A stretch of 64,000 bases of DNA from Candidatus Leptovillus gracilis (GCA_016716065.1 JADJXA010000025.1:248001-312000), one strand, 5' to 3'. Positions 16,257 through 24,674 are shown, counted from the stretch's first letter. Notes: generated by a model not told the origin, from the letters alone. Program-made: numbers and translations.

Positions 16257-17831
16257 TCGGGTATGGTGCAGTCCGCTCTCATGGCAGACCAGCCCTTCGC
16301 CGGGGGGCAGCAGGTGGAGGTTCTCGGTCAGGACCGGGTCATCGGCCAGGAAGCGGCGCGCCAGCCGGGCGGTATGCTCCGGTTCGCTGGCCGTCAGGAC
16401 CGGCAAACTGCCTGACAGCAGCGGTCCATTGCTCAGCAGCACCGGCCGCCTCCACCCCCGGCCGCGCCTCATTTCCCTCCCCACCCGCCCACCCCCTCCC
16501 CTCTCGTCATCCTCGTCATCCTCGTCATCTTCTTCATCCTCCTCGCTTTCCTCCCCCTCTTCCTCTAGCTCTCGCTCTAGCTCTAGCTCTTCCTCTAGCT
16601 CTCGCTCTAGCTCTAGCTCTTCTAGCTCTCCCCAGGGCAGCCCATGCAAAACTAGTCGGACGCCGGGCACGGCGCAGGCGGCCAGCAGCGCGGCCAACAG
16701 CAGCTGCCGTCGCGCCCATTCCTGTCCGCGACAGCCGAAGATGAGCGCTCCCTGCGGCAGCCCGCCATAGCGGTCGGCCGGCCATTCCAGCCACTGCCGC
16801 ACCTGCCGGTCGGCCATCAGCCGTCCCACCGCCGCTTCCAACGACCCCGCCGCCGCCCCGCGGCGCTGCCGCGCCGGCGCCGCCAGCCACTTTTGCAGCC
16901 CGTTCAGGTCGCCCAGCGGCGCTTCGTCCAGCAAGGTCAGCCCTGTGCGATGGACGCCCATCAGCCGGAACCACTGCCGCCGCCGCGCCCGCCGCCGTGA
17001 TTCGCTCTCGCCGGACACGGCCGCCAGTGGGTCGAAGCCGTCTATCACCGCCGCGCCGTCTATGTCCAGATAGTGCAGCCTGTCGCCTTCGGCCGCCCCG
17101 CGCCCCAACAGCCGGGTGACGGCCGGTTTCCGTTTCAGCCGGGGAGCCAGGTCGCCGACCCCGTCGAGGATGACCAGCCCGCCATGACCGGCGGCGATGG
17201 TCTGGGTCAACCCGGCCACCAGCCAGTCGGCGGCTGTTGCGCCGTACAGGTTGACCCGCCCTGGCCCGGCCAGCATCTGCCCCGCCTGGTTCCAACCCAA
17301 CAGCCAACTGTCGCCTTCGCCGGAGGTGGGCAGCAGGTCGGCGGGCGGCTCTGCCGGCTGCCAGGCGGCCGCCAGCCCCATCCCCACCGGCGGTGGTTCG
17401 GGCAGCCGCCAATCTGTTTGTTTCACCCCATTCGGCGAGGGCAAGTAGGCTCCGCCTGTTTCTTCGCCGCTGACGAAGAGGCTGCCATCCACGATGTGGG
17501 CGGTAAACGGCCGTTCCCAGGGCAGGTCAGCGGCGGCGGCCAGCAGTTCCGGCTCAGCCGGCGGCACTGTTTCTTGGTGCAAGACGAAGCCGAAGTCATC
17601 GGCCATCTGCCACAGCAGCGGCGCGTAGAGCAGCGGCACGCCCAACCACAGTTGGGCCACCGCTCCCGGCTGGTAGCGCAAGGCCACTCGCCCACCGGCC
17701 ACCGGCCCCGACAGCAGCCGCGCGCTCCGCCCCACCCCAGATGCCTCCCGATAGCGCACCCGAAACCAGGCGACGGCCGTTTCCCATCGTTGTTGTTCTC
17801 GTTTGGCCCAATGTTGTTGCAATCGTTTCAT
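16251..17831 (-). CDS. Unrecognised ATPase-like transfer-operon protein with an acidic repeat insertion
   Basis: 526 residues, start MKRLQQHW with AAGGA upstream. No clear family. The layout, a central RVNLYGATAADWLVAGLTQTIAAGHGGLVILDGVGD followed by LIFGCRGQEWARRQLLLAALLA, looks like a P-loop NTPase core whose Walker A lysine is missing (GATAADW), so it may be a catalytically dead relative of the coupling ATPase. Residues about 403-440 are a Glu/Asp/Leu-rich run encoded by the gctctag repeat and a tcgtcatcc repeat, probably an inserted low-complexity segment. It lies between the Lit-like gene and a small gene, in the transfer train. A structural or regulatory role in the secretion machine is inference. 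Confidence 0.6.
   Translation of the reverse strand: MKRLQQHWAKREQQRWETAVAWFRVRYREASGVGRSARLLSGPVAGGRVALRYQPGAVAQLWLGVPLLYAPLLWQMADDFGFVLHQETVPPAEPELLAAAADLPWERPFTAHIVDGSLFVSGEETGGAYLPSPNGVKQTDWRLPEPPPVGMGLAAAWQPAEPPADLLPTSGEGDSWLLGWNQAGQMLAGPGRVNLYGATAADWLVAGLTQTIAAGHGGLVILDGVGDLAPRLKRKPAVTRLLGRGAAEGDRLHYLDIDGAAVIDGFDPLAAVSGESESRRRARRRQWFRLMGVHRTGLTLLDEAPLGDLNGLQKWLAAPARQRRGAAAGSLEAAVGRLMADRQVRQWLEWPADRYGGLPQGALIFGCRGQEWARRQLLLAALLAACAVPGVRLVLHGLPWGELEELELERELEEELELERELEEEGEESEEDEEDDEDDEDDERGGGGRVGREMRRGRGWRRPVLLSNGPLLSGSLPVLTASEPEHTARLARRFLADDPVLTENLHLLPPGEGLVCHESGLHHTRW
16500..16630. repeat. In-gene low-complexity repeats (tcgtcatcc and GAGCTAGAGC type, copy 2)
   Basis: ctcgtcatc units at 16503-16530 grade into ctctagctctcgctctag units at 16561-16630. 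All lie inside the 16251-17831 reading frame without breaking it and encode the acidic run. Confidence 0.85.
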
Positions 17832-17911
17832 TTGTCCTTCCTTTGTCGGGCAGGCCGTCGGCCTATGGCGCAGACGGCCATCCAGCCGCTTACCCGGCTG
17901 GCTGCCCGGCG

Positions 17912-18100
17912 CTATAACTTCCCCCAGAACGGGTTGCCCGTCTCCTCTTCATCTACCGGCAGGTCGCTGGCCAGCATCTTCGCCTCTAATTCTTCAATCA
18001 TCACCGTCACGATAATCCGCGACCATTCGTTATACTTCCGCGCATTGGCCAACACCTCCGCCTGTAACCGCTCGAATTCTTCTAAGACTGAACTACTCAT
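17912..18100 (-). CDS. Small acidic helical protein, unknown
   Basis: 62 residues from the ATG at 18100, with a GGAGG six bases upstream; the longer frame upstream is repeat sequence. Predicted helices: MSSSVLEEFERLQAEVLANARKYNEWSRIIVTVMIEELEAKML, then an acidic tail DLPVDEEETGNPFWGKL. No membrane segment. It sits between the VirB4-like gene and the 16251-17831 gene, in the same direction. A chaperone or adaptor would fit the size, but there is no direct evidence. Confidence 0.6.
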   Translation of the reverse strand: MSSSVLEEFERLQAEVLANARKYNEWSRIIVTVMIEELEAKMLASDLPVDEEETGNPFWGKL

Positions 18101-18110
18101 TGTTCCTCCA

Positions 18111-18305
18111 CCAGTTGATAGTTGATAGTTGATAGTTGATAGTTGGGAGTTGGGAGTGGATAGAGGAGTTGGGAGTGGTTGGTCACCAGTGGTCAACACT
18201 CCGCACTCCGCACTCCGTTGACAATTGACAATGAACCATTGACAATTTCTTCCTCTTCTTCTTCCACTTCACAATTCAAACTTCCCCATTCACAATTCAA
18301 ACTTC
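18111..18305. repeat. Junction repeats: agttgatagtt, actccgc and cacaattcaaact units
   Basis: Three repeat families in a row fill the gap: gttgatagttgatag (18113-18150), cactccgcactccg (18195-18215) and cttcacaattcaaa (18265-18305). Confidence 0.88.
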
Positions 18306-18306
18306 A

Positions 18307-19764
18307 TCAGCTTCCCAACAGGCACTGCCGTTCCATCGGCCGCAGCACCATCTGCACCTTCTCCGCTCGTCCCTTGTAGCGCACGACGGCGCGGCCGGCG
18401 CCCGCTTCTTTGTTGCTGCTGTAGCGGGCCAGGAACTGCACGTGGGAGGAGAGAATCTCGCCGGGATACTGCTGGGCGAAGCGCGCCGCCGCCTTCTCCG
18501 GCAGCGGGAAGGTGACGCTCCAGGCCAGGTTGTCGAGAATCATCTGCCCCGCCGCCACGTTGATGCCCGCCTGCATGGATTCGGCGCGCGCTCCTTCCAC
18601 GCCGATGAACGCCTCCAGGTTCTGGTCTATCATGATGACCGCCGCCCCGTAGGTGCGCACCGTCTTGACCATGTGGGCCAGGAAACCCATCAGCCGCGAT
18701 TCCCGCGCCATGTAGTGGACCTCGTCCACGAAGATGGCCCGCTTACGCGGATGCCGCCGCACCTGCAAGTTGATGCCCGCCAGCACCGCGTAGTAGAACA
18801 ACGCCCGCCGCTGCTCCGGCACATGCTGGAAGTTGAACAACACCAGCCGCTCTTGCAGCGTCAGGTCCAGATTACTCGGCCCATTAAACACCGGCGCATA
18901 ATCGCCGTAGACGTACAGACTCTCTATCTCCTGCGCCAGAGAAGAAGCAGCACCGCCGACGAAAGAGGAGGAGACTGGGAGACTTGGAGACGGGGAGACT
19001 GGGAGACTTGGAGAGGTCGTCTCCCGTTCTCCTTGTCTCCCGTTCTCCCAGTCTTCTTGCCTCCCGTTCTCCCGTTCTCCCCGTCTCCCGCTCTCCCAGT
19101 CTCCTTGTCTCCTTGTCTCCCGCTCTCCCCCTTCTTCCGCGACGATGTGCAGTTGGCGGCAGAAGCTCTCCAGCGTCGGGGTCAGGGTGCGGTCTACCAG
19201 GAGTTCGCTCTGCCAGTCGTAGTGGGCATAGGTCTGGCGCAGCGCTTTGCGGATGGCGGCGACTTCGGCGTTGTCGAAGCGGCGGGGTTGGTGGCCGACA
19301 GGGTCCAAGAGCAGCGCCAGCAGGGTGATAACGTGGTCGTACTGCTCGGTCTCGTTCTCGTAGACCACGTCCAGGATGTTGAGCCGCGCCTGGTCGTAGG
19401 AGATTTCGTGGTAGGAGACGTTCTCCCCACCGGCCAGCGCCGCCAACCGGCGGCAGTGGCCCTGCGGTTCCAGGAAGATGGCCTGCACGTCTTGCTCGAC
19501 CAGCCGCCAGGCCAATGCCTGCGAAAACACTGTTTTGCCCAGGCCTGTGAGTCCTAGGATGATGGCATGAAACGGGTCGTTGCCTTTCCATTCCAGGAAG
19601 CTGACGTGGGGACTGTTCTCGTCGTGGGAGATGCCGACATAGATGCCGTTGGTCTCCTGTTCTCGCCCTATCCCCCACATCCCGGCGCAGACGGCCGCGC
19701 CGCTGCTCAGGACGTTGTGGTGGCCGTGCGGCAAGCCTGTCGGCCGCGCCTCCGGGCCGAACAT
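18307..19764 (-). CDS. VirB4-like ATPase, C-terminal (motor) part
   Basis: 485 residues. Walker A GLTGLGKT at residues 71-78, Walker B RAIFVDEVHYM, and the downstream TYGAAVIMIDQNLEAF block are characteristic of VirB4/TraC-type ATPases that energise type IV secretion and pilus assembly. The first residues (MFGPEARPTGLPHGHHNVLSSGAAV) are the family's usual junction between N-terminal and ATPase domains, so this is the second half of a VirB4 whose first half is in another frame at 19707-20600. Either the gene is split or one indel in the G/C-rich run at 19767-19779 has broken it. Residues about 209-265 are a non-family insertion encoded by gggagac repeats. Confidence 0.8.
   Translation of the reverse strand: MFGPEARPTGLPHGHHNVLSSGAAVCAGMWGIGREQETNGIYVGISHDENSPHVSFLEWKGNDPFHAIILGLTGLGKTVFSQALAWRLVEQDVQAIFLEPQGHCRRLAALAGGENVSYHEISYDQARLNILDVVYENETEQYDHVITLLALLLDPVGHQPRRFDNAEVAAIRKALRQTYAHYDWQSELLVDRTLTPTLESFCRQLHIVAEEGGERETRRQGDWESGRRGERENGRQEDWENGRQGERETTSPSLPVSPSPSLPVSSSFVGGAASSLAQEIESLYVYGDYAPVFNGPSNLDLTLQERLVLFNFQHVPEQRRALFYYAVLAGINLQVRRHPRKRAIFVDEVHYMARESRLMGFLAHMVKTVRTYGAAVIMIDQNLEAFIGVEGARAESMQAGINVAAGQMILDNLAWSVTFPLPEKAAARFAQQYPGEILSSHVQFLARYSSNKEAGAGRAVVRYKGRAEKVQMVLRPMERQCLLGS
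18966..19135. repeat. Inverted gggagac/gtctccc microsatellite within the VirB4-like gene
   Basis: About six gggagac-like units (18970-19014) are followed by about a dozen units of the reverse complement (19018-19130), so the region can fold on itself. The insertion stays in frame and encodes an Arg/Glu/Gly then Ser/Pro-rich stretch that ordinary VirB4 proteins lack. Confidence 0.88.
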
Positions 19765-20600
19765 CGCCCCGCCGCCGCCTGGTAGCCGTGCAGACTGTCC
19801 AGCTTGAAGTAGGCGCTCTGGGTGTTGCGCAGGTGGCGCAGCCGCTCGCGCAGCCGGTCTACATTTTTGTCCAATACCATGAACAGCACCTGCACGTGGT
19901 GGACCGCCTCGCTGCGCGCCAGCAGCGCCTGTACCGCTTCTTGCTTCGCTTGCTCGGCGTCGAGGTTTTCATTGCTGCGCCGCATCCCTTCCCAGAAGTT
20001 GGTCGCCCCGGACACCCGCTCCGTGTGTACCTTGCGCGCGTCCACGCAGATGATGAGCGGCCCGCTGGCCGAGGTGATGATGTCGCCTAACGGCCGCTGC
20101 CAATCCCAGGTGCGCGTCAACTGGTACGAGGCGATGACGCCGTAGCGGTAGCGGCTGTTGTCCACCTGCAACCGGCCCGTCCCCCTGTCGCGCAGCACCG
20201 GGACCATGTGGTCTATCGCCTCGGCGTACTCGCCGCTGATGGGCAGCTGCGGGTAGCCCGGTTCGGCGCGCACCAACCAGTGGGTCAGGTCGGCCGGTGA
20301 CAGGACGTTGGCGTAATCTATCAGGTAGTGGCGGCATTTGAGGAAGTCGGCCTGGGCTATCTCTTCCAGCAGCCGCACCTCTTCCAGCAGCCCGCGCCGC
20401 GCTCGCTCGTCGCTGCGGCTCATCGCCAGCCGCCGTCGGCTGCGGAGCAGGTTGTCTAGCCGTGTTGGCAGGACCATCGTCAACTGTCGGTAGTCGCCCA
20501 GCGGCCCGGCAAACAGCCCGGTCAGCGCCCCGATAATGCCCGCCTGCTCGGTAGGCTCGATTTGACTAAAGTTGGGTAGTGATAGTTGATATATTTTCAT
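19707..20600 (-). CDS. VirB4-like protein, N-terminal part (frame broken)
   Basis: 297 residues, of which about the first 275 look real. It contains the membrane-proximal N-terminal domain of VirB4-like ATPases: FLKCRHYLIDY, then AEAIDHMVPVL...YRYGVIASY, and the helical RSNENLDAEQAKQEAVQALLARSEAVHHVQVLFMVLDKNVDRLRERLRHLRN. The natural continuation GYQAAAG...MFGPEARPTG is found in the other frame, starting at 19764, and the last 20 residues here are out of frame. The overlap between the two frames is 58 bp. It follows the VirB3-like gene directly, which is the normal order. Confidence 0.75.
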   Translation of the reverse strand: MKIYQLSLPNFSQIEPTEQAGIIGALTGLFAGPLGDYRQLTMVLPTRLDNLLRSRRRLAMSRSDERARRGLLEEVRLLEEIAQADFLKCRHYLIDYANVLSPADLTHWLVRAEPGYPQLPISGEYAEAIDHMVPVLRDRGTGRLQVDNSRYRYGVIASYQLTRTWDWQRPLGDIITSASGPLIICVDARKVHTERVSGATNFWEGMRRSNENLDAEQAKQEAVQALLARSEAVHHVQVLFMVLDKNVDRLRERLRHLRNTQSAYFKLDSLHGYQAAAGRCSARRRGRQACRTATTTS

Positions 20601-20790
20601 TTGGATTTCGGATTTCGGATTTTGGATTGCGGAATGCGGATTGCGGATTGCGGAACCTGTCCTGAGCTTGCCGAAGGATTGCGGAAGGATTGCGGAAGGT
20701 GGATGCCGGAGCCTGTCTTGTTGCAGAATTGCCCGCTGCCAAGCAACGGCCGTTCTTCACTCCGCAATCCGCAATCCGCAATCATCATTC
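20595..20790. repeat. Junction repeats: gattgcgga/gatttcgga units
   Basis: Tandem gatttcgga and gattgcgga units (20600-20655 and 20675-20700), a cctgtcctgagcttgccgaagg spacer-type repeat, and cgcaatccgc units at 20763-20782 fill the gap between the VirB4- and VirB3-like genes. A related caagctcagagcc...gaagggg piece occurs at about 28107-28140. Confidence 0.85.
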
Positions 20791-21078
20791 CTTTTGCCAT
20801 TGGGACTCGATATTAACGACGCGCGGGTGGGCGATGGTCTGGCGCGCCCGGACCTGGGCGTAGACCAGCAGGCGCATCCAGACCATCTCCCCGCGCAAGT
20901 CGTGGCCGGCGGCGTAGGCCAGGACCATCAGCAGCGGCGCCATCCACCACGGCAGATTCAGCATCCCGATGCCCACCACCAGGCTGACGATGACGAACAT
21001 GAATTGGGTCATCGTCAACCGGGGCAGGATGAGCGCTTTATTTTGCCGCACGAACTCGGTGTGAAAGTGGGTGTACAT
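20785..21078 (-). CDS. VirB3-like small membrane protein of the type IV secretion system
   Basis: 97 residues. A short polar N-terminus (MYTHFHTEFVRQNKALILPRL) is followed by two close hydrophobic helices spanning about residues 24-58, then a basic soluble tail. Length, topology and position, directly upstream of the VirB4-like gene and downstream of a two-helix pilin-like gene, match VirB3/TrbD/PrgI-type subunits, which anchor VirB4 at the membrane. The sequence is too short for a firm family call without a search. Confidence 0.65.
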   Translation of the reverse strand: MYTHFHTEFVRQNKALILPRLTMTQFMFVIVSLVVGIGMLNLPWWMAPLLMVLAYAAGHDLRGEMVWMRLLVYAQVRARQTIAHPRVVNIESQWQKE

Positions 21079-21220
21079 TCCTCTGGCCTACGCCCTTCGC
21101 CTTACAGCCCGCAGAGGGTGAACAGGTCGGGGATGCCGAAGCCTGTCAGGATTTGCACCCCGATTTCCGTCGAGAAGGCCAACAGGATGAGGCCAAGGAA
21201 CACCGTCCCGGCTATCGCCC

Positions 21221-21565
21221 CTATCTGCGCCCCCTGGGTGGGGAGATGATGGCCGCCGCCTGTTTCTTGAAACCCAGGATGGCCACTGCCAGGATGAGCA
21301 GCGCCCCGCCCATCAGTTGGGCGGTGTACAGCCCACGGTCGTAGGTGTCACAGATGGCTGGTGGTGGCGCTTCGCCTTCGGCGCAGCCCGCCAGGACCAC
21401 GACCATCAGGAGCAGCATCGGGATGACGCGCCGCAGAAGGCGGCTGGTGGCTGGTGGCTGATAGTCGGTTGCCGACAACCGTTGGTCGGTTGCCGACAAC
21501 CGTTGGTCGGTTGCCGACAACCGTTGGTCGGTTTGTTTTGGTTGATGCAATGCATTCTCGTGCAT
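21221..21565 (-). CDS. VirB2/TrbC-like pilin candidate with a frameshift before its second helix
   Basis: The ATG at 21565 starts a frame with a 21-bp repeat region (QRLSATD three times), a signal-like helix ending in a lipobox-like VLAGC, and a membrane helix AQLMGGALLILAVAILGF, ending prematurely at 21221. A different frame continues cleanly from the same point (TQGAQIGAIAGTVFLGLILLAFSTEIGVQIL...) to a TAA at 21102-21104, supplying the second helix of a VirB2-type pilin. One indel in ctccccaccc (about 21236-21245) would restore a protein of about 153 residues. Position before VirB3 and VirB4 fits. It may be broken in nature or by sequencing. Confidence 0.55.
   Translation of the reverse strand: MHENALHQPKQTDQRLSATDQRLSATDQRLSATDYQPPATSRLLRRVIPMLLLMVVVLAGCAEGEAPPPAICDTYDRGLYTAQLMGGALLILAVAILGFKKQAAAIISPPRGRR
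21466..21532. repeat. Three copies of a 21-bp in-frame repeat
   Basis: ttgccgacaaccgttggtcg recurs head to tail three times; each unit contains an inverted repeat (ccgacaaccgttggtcgg) and adds seven residues to the pilin-like gene. Confidence 0.88.
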
Positions 21566-21599
21566 GATGTTTTTTCTTCTTTCCTCCATTCTTGATAAT

Positions 21600-21800
21600 G
21601 AGTTGACAGTTGACAGTTGACAGTTGATAGTTGGTAGTTGGTAGTTGGTAGTTGACAATTGACAATTGATATTCGTTCGTTTGTTGGACGGGGAGAGGAT
21701 GGGGGATTGTGGTTTGCTGAACATCCTGCAAGAATCCGCATCCGCAATCCGCAATCCGCAAATCCGCATTCCGCAATCCGCAATCCGCAATCCGCAATCC
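21600..21800. repeat. Junction repeats: gttgacagttgatag and aatccgc units
   Basis: gttgacagttgacagttgat and ttggtagttggtag units at 21600-21665; gcaatccgc units at 21740-21800. They separate the pilin-like gene from the next gene upstream. Confidence 0.88.
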
Positions 21801-21802
21801 CC

Positions 21803-22777
21803 TCATCCTCCTCCTTCGCCTCTGGCTCCCCAGAGCCATCGGCCAATTTGCACCACCAGGGGCGTCTCCGGTCCGGGATGGGGAAAGCTCAGGCTCGCCT
21901 GAGCCGTCTCCCCCGCTTCGAGCAGTCGCTCACTGGCAAACCCGCTCATTAACCCACTTCCTAACCCGCTTCCATAGGCATCACCTCCTTCACTTGGTAT
22001 CTGGATGTACTCACCCGGCAGCAGCACCGCGCCGGGACCGGGGTTGTAGACGCTCACGGCCACCGTCACCTCACCGCGCGCGGCGTCCCAGGTGGCGGTT
22101 GGCTCGCCGGCTTCTAACTGCTCCAGCAGGTTGGGCGCTTCGCCCAGGCGGATAAAGGCGCTCTCGCCGCCGGGCAGCTCCCGGTAGACGGCCGTCACCC
22201 CCTCCCCACCGCTGTTGGCCGGCAGAACAAAACGCAGCTGCCAGGTCGCCTCAGCCGGCAGGGGCACGGCCGTCGTCTGGTGGCTCTGTCCGTGCAGCGA
22301 CAACAAGCCGGCTCCCTGCCCTGCGCCCGTTATCTCCACCAGCAGTTCGCCGCTGCGGCTGTCGCTGTAAACCACGTCGGTTATCTGCAAGTCACCACCG
22401 GCAAAAAACGGCTCCCCCATTTCCCGGTAAACGGCCGTCTGCGCATCTTCGCCCGTCAAGTCATAGGCCGCCTGGACGATGGGCACAGCCTCGGCGGAGC
22501 TGGCCGGCAGGGCGAACAGAGTCATGCCCACCCGGTTCTGCGACAGCAGTCCCGCCGCTTCATGGTTGGCCTTTGTCTCCGTCTGCGTCACCACGAAGGC
22601 GAGGGCGTAGCCGGTGTCGCTCGTCAGCCGCAGCCGGTCGCCCGGCAGCAGGTCGGCGACCACCTTCTCCGGCAGCCCAATGGCATAATTCAGCACCGTG
22701 CCAAACACCCAGACGGCCACCGGATTGTCCGAGGCCATCACCGCCGCGTTGTAGGGCAGCTCTCCCCGGTTGCTCAC
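21803..22777 (-). CDS. External part of a membrane protein, sortase-like fold suspected (frame-shifted from 22560-23390)
   Basis: This frame encodes the extracytoplasmic part of a protein whose start lies in the other frame. Its natural sequence begins upstream of the nominal start as VIALPIDPARVSNRGELPYNAAVM. The segment with VFGTVLNYAIGLPEKVVADLLPGDRLRLTSDTGYALAFVVTQT...GMTLFALP resembles the barrel of sortase-type proteins, but the His and Cys of active sortases are not evident, so it would be a non-catalytic relative. The C-terminal 180 residues look like two beta-sandwich modules and end RWLWGARGEGGG. Its place in the transfer train, just upstream of the pilin-like gene, suggests a channel component comparable in topology to VirB8. 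That is inference. Confidence 0.5.
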   Translation of the reverse strand: MSNRGELPYNAAVMASDNPVAVWVFGTVLNYAIGLPEKVVADLLPGDRLRLTSDTGYALAFVVTQTETKANHEAAGLLSQNRVGMTLFALPASSAEAVPIVQAAYDLTGEDAQTAVYREMGEPFFAGGDLQITDVVYSDSRSGELLVEITGAGQGAGLLSLHGQSHQTTAVPLPAEATWQLRFVLPANSGGEGVTAVYRELPGGESAFIRLGEAPNLLEQLEAGEPTATWDAARGEVTVAVSVYNPGPGAVLLPGEYIQIPSEGGDAYGSGLGSGLMSGFASERLLEAGETAQASLSFPHPGPETPLVVQIGRWLWGARGEGGG

Positions 22778-23390
22778 CCGCGCCGGGTCTATCGGCAGGG
22801 CGATGACCTTCTTCCGTCGCCTGGTAGCGGATTTCCAACGCGCTCGGCCGGCCCAGCGTCAGACTACCGCCCAACCCGCCTATCGTCTGCAAGGCGTCAT
22901 CGGCTCCAGTCGGCAGCGCTGGCGTCGGGCTGGGCAGCGGTTCGGCCGTCGCCCCACTCTCTTCGACCAGCGCCAATGTCGCGCCTTCGAGGGTCTCGAC
23001 AGCCTGGGCTACCCGCCCCGGTCTGTTGTAGACGGCCAGAAAGCCAAACAGCGCCACAACCGCCACAAAAACAGCTAACTTGGTGTAGGTCCGCCGCCGC
23101 TCTTGCTGCTGCTCCGGCGACCCTTCTTTCACATCCTGGACCATCGGGGCCAGCCCTTTGTCGTAAACCTGCCCCAGGTTCACCGGCGTGGTACTCGGCC
23201 TTCCATCCGGCTGGATGTAATCCCCTTGCTCGAACTCGCTCAACCGCTGCCGCAAATACGCCAGCATCTCGTTCTCCGCCGTATCTTTCTCCGCCTCGCG
23301 CATCTCCCGGTTCAGCGCCTCTCGCACCTTCTCCTGATACTCCGGCAGAATCCGGCTCAGTTGTTCATCTGCTTTCTTCTTCCTCGTCAT
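22560..23390 (-). CDS. N-terminal cytosolic and membrane part of the same protein
   Basis: Residues 1-95 are charged and helical (REALNREMREAEKDTAENEMLAYLRQRLSEFEQG). A single membrane helix follows (KLAVFVAVVALFGFLAVY, about 104-121), then about 70 external residues. After EIRYQAT the frame turns into Arg/Gly/Ala-rich nonsense, and the sensible continuation is in the frame of 21803-22777. The break is at about 22805-22820. The start ATG at 23390 has GGGAGA upstream. Taken together, 21803-23390 would give a single-pass membrane protein of about 525 residues, which is why I read the two frames as one gene. Confidence 0.6.
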   Translation of the reverse strand: MTRKKKADEQLSRILPEYQEKVREALNREMREAEKDTAENEMLAYLRQRLSEFEQGDYIQPDGRPSTTPVNLGQVYDKGLAPMVQDVKEGSPEQQQERRRTYTKLAVFVAVVALFGFLAVYNRPGRVAQAVETLEGATLALVEESGATAEPLPSPTPALPTGADDALQTIGGLGGSLTLGRPSALEIRYQATEEGHRPADRPGAGEQPGRAALQRGGDGLGQSGGRLGVWHGAELCHWAAGEGGRRPAAGRPAAADERHRLRPRLRGDADGDKGQP

Positions 23391-23472
23391 CGTCGTCTCC
23401 CATGTGGATTGCGGAGTGTGGAGTGCGGATTGCGGAACCCTTTCCCGCTATCTCGGTCTCCTACTCTTGCTT

Positions 23473-23552
23473 TCGCGCTCGCGCTCGCTCTTCCTCTTCC
23501 TCTAGCTCTCGCTCTCGCTCTAGCTCTTCCTCTAGCTCTCGCTCTCGCTCTG
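23473..23552. repeat. GAGCTAGAGC-type repeat (copy 3), overlapping a gene end
   Basis: gctctcgctctcgctctagct units extend into the last codons of the gene at 23532-24674, giving its SESES tail. Confidence 0.85.
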
Positions 23553-24674
23553 GCTAACGGGCAAAAACACCGGCAGCCGCACGGCCGGCAGGCCCAGACT
23601 AATCGGCTCATTGACCATGCCGGGGCGCACGCGGGCCGACCAGGCGGAGACGAAGGGCGTCGCCACCCGCTCGAAAGGGGCGTTGGTCAAGGTAAAGAGC
23701 GCCTCGCCTTGGAGATTGGTGAAGCTGCGAACCAACCGCTGCCCCTGGCTGTCCACCGCCAGCACGCTGACATTCGGGACGCCTTCGCCGGGGTCGGTCT
23801 GCCGGTTGTTGTTGGCGTCGTAGTAGATGAGGACCCGCGCCGTCGTCACCTGGGGCGTGGCCGCCGGCTGCGCCGGGCCTAACAGGTGCAGGGAAATGGT
23901 GGTGGTCAGGACGGCCGTTGTCGTGAGCGTCGGCGTGGTGGTCAGCGCGGCCGCAACCAATCCAGCCGTAACCGGGGCGATGGGATGGGACGCGGCTCCG
24001 GCTGTCCCACCCGCACCCATAAACGGCGGCGTTATCGTCGGCGGAGTCGTCGGGGTCGGGGTGAGCGTCGGGGACGGCGTGGGCGTCGGTGAAGATGTCA
24101 CCGTGGGCGATGGCGTCATGGTCGGCGTGGGGTCGGTCAGGCCGACGTGCAGCTCGTAGCTGCCGCTGGCGATGCCGCCCGGCGATACGCGGGCGATGTA
24201 CCAGCCATCGGCGGGCACTGTGAACAGCACCGCCGAACCTAAATCCGTCGCCGTGCTGTCGTCGTTTTCGGCCAGCAGCTGCGCCCCCTGCCACACCTGA
24301 AGGTACGTGTCCAGGTTGTGGGGCGAACGGGTGTGCAGGTTGACGATTTGCCCCGTCTTGAGGTACAGGGCGTAGTAGTCCACATCGCCCTGGTGCAGCG
24401 TCGCCGGGACCATGCCCCAACTGACCGGCGTCGCCGTCTCGGGTGTGTCGTTGGGTTCAAAGGCGTCGGGTTGGACGCCGCCACTGTCTGGCGTGGCGCT
24501 GGGAACGGCCGTTGGCGTTTCCGTCGCGTTTACGGTGGGCGTCAGGTAGACCACCGGCGGCGTCGGGTTGGGCGTCTGGGCCAGCAGGCCTGGCAGGAGG
24601 GCCGGCGTGGCCAAAATGAGGGCGAGAATGAACGTGAACAGGGCAATGGCCCAGGGATACCGAGTAGATTTCAT
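23532..24674 (-). CDS. Secreted protein with PPC-like domain and SdrD-B-like module
   Basis: 380 residues. Signal peptide or anchor at residues 8-32, a Pro/Thr-rich linker, then a bacterial pre-peptidase C-terminal (PPC)-like beta domain: DAFEPNDTPETATPV...GDVDYYALYLKTGQIVNLHT...LDTYLQVW...LAENDDS...GWYIARVS. A second Thr/Pro-rich linker leads to a RVLIYYDANNNRQTDPGEGVPNVSVLAVDSQGQ segment typical of SdrD B-like repeats. The ATG overlaps the upstream TGA. The last residues are repeat-encoded. It is probably a cell-surface component of the transfer apparatus or an adhesin for mating contact; the domains are clear, the role is inferred. Confidence 0.72.
   Translation of the reverse strand: MKSTRYPWAIALFTFILALILATPALLPGLLAQTPNPTPPVVYLTPTVNATETPTAVPSATPDSGGVQPDAFEPNDTPETATPVSWGMVPATLHQGDVDYYALYLKTGQIVNLHTRSPHNLDTYLQVWQGAQLLAENDDSTATDLGSAVLFTVPADGWYIARVSPGGIASGSYELHVGLTDPTPTMTPSPTVTSSPTPTPSPTLTPTPTTPPTITPPFMGAGGTAGAASHPIAPVTAGLVAAALTTTPTLTTTAVLTTTISLHLLGPAQPAATPQVTTARVLIYYDANNNRQTDPGEGVPNVSVLAVDSQGQRLVRSFTNLQGEALFTLTNAPFERVATPFVSAWSARVRPGMVNEPISLGLPAVRLPVFLPVSQSESES

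Noticed and set aside
21466..21532. Three 21-bp repeats as a possible CRISPR array
   Set aside because: No spacers, and the repeats are in frame within a gene.
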